Below, one piece after another: positions 61,954 to 64,000 of a DNA stretch of 64,000 nt. The translations under genes and the position numbers were made by a program. The notes below the pieces were generated by a model. The model was not told the DNA's origin. It saw only the letters and a program-made list of their open reading frames with translations, and searched no databases. The DNA comes from Ornithinimicrobium tianjinense. GTDB taxonomy: Bacteria; Actinomycetota; Actinomycetes; Actinomycetales; Dermatophilaceae. The first letter of the stretch is position 1. Each line of letters begins with the position of its first letter. The stretch spans positions 1,608,717 through 1,672,716 of the forward strand of contig NZ_BMEM01000001.1 of NCBI RefSeq assembly GCF_014636495.1. The letters are read 5' to 3'.

Positions 61954-62804
61954 GAGGCGCTCCACAGGTGGGCGAGGTCCGGGATCCGCGCGGCGACATG
62001 GTCGGGCCGCTCGTGGGGGTTCGCCGCGGCCGCCTCCTCCGCGGTGGAGACGCCCGTGAGGACCAGGGCGCTGCGCATGCCGACGGCGACGGCGCCGGCG
62101 ATGTCGGTGTCGAGCCGGTCCCCGAGCATGAGGCACTCCTCCAGCGGGATCTCAAGACGCGAGAGCGCCATCCGGTAGGCCGGCGCGTGCGGCTTGCCGA
62201 CCACCTCGGGGCGGCTGCCCGTGGCGTTGGCGACGGCGGCCACCAGGGAGCCGTTGCCCACGGCCAGCCCACGAGCCGTCGGGAGCGTGGCGTCGTCGTT
62301 CGTGGCGACCCAGGCGGCGCCGGCGCGCACGGCATACACGGCCTCGGTGAGGTCACCGACGCAGACGGAGGCGCCGTATCCCTGGAGGACGGCAGCCACG
62401 TGCAGCGGCCTATCGGTGCTCGCCCGGTCGCGGACCTGGGCGGCGGAGACCCAGGGGAGACCTTCCTCGGTCAGCGCCGTCCCGACTCCCTCACCGCCGA
62501 CCGCAAGGACCACCTGACCCTCGTCCAGGCGCACCTGCCCACGCTCGTGACGCTCGGCCAACGCGCGGGCGCCGACCTGGGAGGCGGTGAGCACCTCGGA
62601 GGGCCGCGTCGGCAGCCCGAGGCTCGAGATGTGAGCCGCGACGTCCTCCGGGGTCCGGGAGGCGTTGTTGGTCATGAAGAGCAACCGAACGCCGGCCTCC
62701 CGGGCGGAGACCAGGCCCTCGACCGCTCCGTCGCAGGCATGGTCCCCTCGGTAGACGACGCCGTCGAGGTCGCAGAGCATGCCCCGGACACGGGGGCCGC
62801 TCAC
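61950..62804 (-). CDS. HAD-superfamily phosphatase, NagD/phosphoglycolate type
   Basis: 284 aa. The catalytic Asp pair is in GMLCDLDGVVYRGD (motif I, about residues 8-21), motif II Thr/Asn in LLFMTNNASRTPEDVA, motif III Lys in GKPHAPAYRMAL (about 208-219), and motif IV CLMLGDRLDTDIAGAV. A type IIA cap lies between motifs II and III. Members dephosphorylate small sugar phosphates such as phosphoglycolate or nucleotides; the substrate here is unknown. The GTG start at 62804 overlaps the TPR gene's stop. It lies between the 83-aa protein and the TPR protein, the usual arrangement. Confidence 0.9.
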   Translation of the reverse strand: MSGPRVRGMLCDLDGVVYRGDHACDGAVEGLVSAREAGVRLLFMTNNASRTPEDVAAHISSLGLPTRPSEVLTASQVGARALAERHERGQVRLDEGQVVLAVGGEGVGTALTEEGLPWVSAAQVRDRASTDRPLHVAAVLQGYGASVCVGDLTEAVYAVRAGAAWVATNDDATLPTARGLAVGNGSLVAAVANATGSRPEVVGKPHAPAYRMALSRLEIPLEECLMLGDRLDTDIAGAVAVGMRSALVLTGVSTAEEAAAANPHERPDHVAARIPDLAHLWSAS

Positions 62805-63841
62805 CGACCCGGCTCCCCGTCCCCGGCGTCGCGCGGGCCCTCAGTGTCCTGGAGGTCGTCCTCCTCATCGACGAGATCGACCACCTCGGGCTCGGTCTCA
62901 AGCCCCAGCACCTCGCGGACGTCGGTCTCCCCGGCCTCGTCAAGCTCGGCAGCACGGGCGTACCACTCCTGGGCCTCGACCTCCTGCCCGTCCGCCTCGA
63001 GGGCGGCGGCGTAGGCGTAGCGCAGGCGGGCGGCCCACGGGGCCTTGGGGCTGCCGGCCCTGGCCAGGTCGCGCAGGTGCTGCACAGCAGCCGCGGTCTG
63101 GCCCAGGTCACCCCGGGCCCCGGACACGACGATCGCCATCTCGATCTGCTCTGCGGGCGCAAGGCGCTTCGCCTCCGGGCTCGCGGCCAGCTCCAGCGCG
63201 CGCTCCGGCCGGCCCAGCCCCCGCTCCGCGTCGGCCATCAGCGGCAGCAGGTGGTTCAGTCCGGAGAGCCGGCGCGCGGTGCGGAACTCCGCGAGGGCCT
63301 TGGCCCACTCGCCGCGCCGGTAGTGGACGACGCCCAGCGTCTCGCGCACGCCCGCGACGCGACCGGCTCGACGGCCCGCCTCCTGGGCGTGCTCAAGGGC
63401 CAGGTCGAAGTCCTCGGCGTCCAGGGCACGTCCCACCGCGACCAGGTGCCTGGCCACGCCCTCCGCGTTGTCCTTGGAGAGTGTGAGCAGCTCAGAGCGT
63501 AACTCTTTAGCAAGCTGGCCCGCCTCGATGTCGTCGGGCAGCTCGGGCTCCCGAGGACGCTTGGGACGGTCGGAGAACCGATCACCCCCACGGTCGTCAC
63601 GATCGCGCCTGGGACGGTCGGAGAACCGGTCACCACCACGGTCGTCACGGTCCCGACGCGGGCGGTCCGAGAACCGGTCACCGCCCCGCTCGTCACGATC
63701 GCGCCTGGGACGGTCGGAGAACCGATCACCCCCTCGGTCGTCACGGTCCCGACGCGGACGGTCCGAGAACCGGTCACCACCACGTCGAGGCCGGCCCTCC
63801 GGACGCTCCTCGCCGCGCCTCTGGTCGCGATCATCAGTCAC
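62801..63841 (-). CDS. TPR-repeat protein with N-terminal RGG-like repeats
   Basis: 346 aa. The first 100 residues consist of five 16-residue repeats, RGGDRFSDRPRRDRDD, strongly charged and disordered. The remaining about 230 residues form TPR-like helical pairs (ALEHAQEAGRRAGRV, LGVVHYRRGEWAKALAEFRT, AWAARLRYAYAAALEADGQ-type helices), ending in an acidic tail (VDLVDEEDDLQDTEG). Actinobacterial relatives share the TPR part with variable N-termini. RGG-type tails usually bind RNA; here that is inference. The start chosen is GTG at 63841 with GAGGAGAGG upstream; an ATG at 63889 would lie in the 5S terminator and is rejected. It heads the 11-gene overlapping chain. Confidence 0.8.
   Translation of the reverse strand: MTDDRDQRRGEERPEGRPRRGGDRFSDRPRRDRDDRGGDRFSDRPRRDRDERGGDRFSDRPRRDRDDRGGDRFSDRPRRDRDDRGGDRFSDRPKRPREPELPDDIEAGQLAKELRSELLTLSKDNAEGVARHLVAVGRALDAEDFDLALEHAQEAGRRAGRVAGVRETLGVVHYRRGEWAKALAEFRTARRLSGLNHLLPLMADAERGLGRPERALELAASPEAKRLAPAEQIEMAIVVSGARGDLGQTAAAVQHLRDLARAGSPKAPWAARLRYAYAAALEADGQEVEAQEWYARAAELDEAGETDVREVLGLETEPEVVDLVDEEDDLQDTEGPRDAGDGEPGR
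63545..63784 (-). repeat. Five tandem 48-bp repeats inside the TPR gene
   Basis: The 48-bp units encode residues 20-99 of the TPR protein: four near-identical copies and a fifth that diverges at its end (RPKRPREP). Copies differ mostly at third positions, so the array is not brand new, but copy number may still vary by slippage. Confidence 0.9.
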
Positions 63842-63891
63842 TGCAACACCTCTCCTCGCCGCAGACGGCGGTCTCATCGGCCCAGACATGC

Positions 63892-63935
63892 GGATGGGCC
63901 CTGACCGACACCGTGGTGTCGATCAGGGCCCATCC
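63892..63935 (-). terminator. rRNA operon terminator
   Basis: GGATGGGCCCTGA pairs perfectly with TCAGGGCCCATCC (63892-63904 with 63923-63935), and CGACACC/GGTGTCG continues the stem after a one-base mismatch. It follows the 5S rRNA on the minus strand and separates it from the TPR gene. Confidence 0.85.
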
Positions 63936-63943
63936 TAAGTGTG

Positions 63944-64000
63944 GTCCGGCGGTGTCCTACTCTCCCACACCGTCTCCAGTGCAGTACCATCGGCGCTGTC
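63944..64000 (-). rRNA. rrf: 5S ribosomal RNA, 3' part
   Basis: The minus strand here reads GATGGTACTGCACTGGAGAC, then GGTGTGGGAGAGTAGGACAC and a CGCCGGA end, the conserved 3' half of actinobacterial 5S rRNA. The 5' half, and presumably 23S and 16S genes, lie beyond the right edge. The exact 3' end is uncertain by a few bases. Confidence 0.9.

Noticed and set aside
63545..63784. CRISPR-like array
   Set aside because: The 48-bp units are contiguous, without spacers, and encode in-frame protein repeats.

Overview
The window is about 72% GC and reads as a chromosomal segment of a high-GC actinobacterium, probably Micrococcales near Intrasporangiaceae/Ornithinimicrobiaceae. The family is inferred from gene content, not tested. 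Supporting signs are an actinobacterial integration host factor (mihF), a Walker-less PriA, SteA, an MctB/SteB-like protein, a TIGR03085 protein, frequent GTG/TTG starts and 4-nt ATGA/GTGA overlaps. Almost all genes are on the minus strand.

Layout by region. 1-2.8 kb: the 5' end of an ABC exporter (minus), then three coupled plus-strand genes (TIGR03085 protein, P-loop kinase-like protein, FUSC-like membrane protein). 2.8-4.3 kb: a PH-domain membrane protein and a RibM/PnuX riboflavin transporter under an FMN riboswitch. 4.3-7.6 kb: rpe-rsmB-fmt. 7.6-14.3 kb: a complete oligopeptide ABC transporter (oppA-B-C-DF) inserted between fmt and priA. 14.4-20.4 kb: priA-metK-coaBC-rpoZ-gmk-mihF. 20.4-30.4 kb: the pyrimidine operon pyrR-pyrB-pyrC-carA-carB-pyrK-pyrD-pyrF, with a PyrR-binding loop at its head. 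30.4-33.3 kb: a Ca2+-type P-ATPase. 33.3-43.4 kb: nusB, efp, the shikimate genes aroB-aroK-aroC-aroE, a prepilin peptidase, mltG, ruvX and alaS. 43.5-47.7 kb: rarA, two plus-strand exported or membrane proteins of unknown function, and a frameshifted GNAT acetyltransferase. 47.7-50.5 kb: aspS behind a T-box leader with an Asp specifier, and a Nudix hydrolase. 50.5-63.8 kb: pyrG followed upstream by an 11-gene chain joined by 4-nt overlaps (glycosyltransferase, MurJ-like flippase, WecA/MraY-like protein, MctB/SteB, SteA, recN, nadK, tlyA, an 83-aa protein, a HAD phosphatase and an RGG/TPR protein). The window closes in the 3' end of a minus-strand 5S rRNA with its terminator.

How the genes fit together. 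Much of the window is two conserved actinobacterial housekeeping blocks: aro-efp-nusB-pyr-mihF-gmk-rpoZ-coaBC-metK-priA-fmt-rsmB-rpe, and tlyA-nadK-recN-steA-mctB-pyrG-nudix. Lineage-specific insertions interrupt them: the opp cluster, the P-ATPase and a three-gene lipid-linked-glycan-like module. RNA-level control is unusually visible (FMN riboswitch, PyrR loop, T-box).

The strongest unexplained signal is a short DNA word, GGTATGCCG (core GTATGCCG). By eye it occurs about 19 times (core about 26) in 64 kb against roughly 1-2 expected. It appears in every reading frame, forces rare codons, and is absent from the opp insertion. A second unusual point is that PyrK and PyrD both appear to have lost most flavin- and orotate-contacting residues while PyrK keeps its iron-sulfur cysteines.
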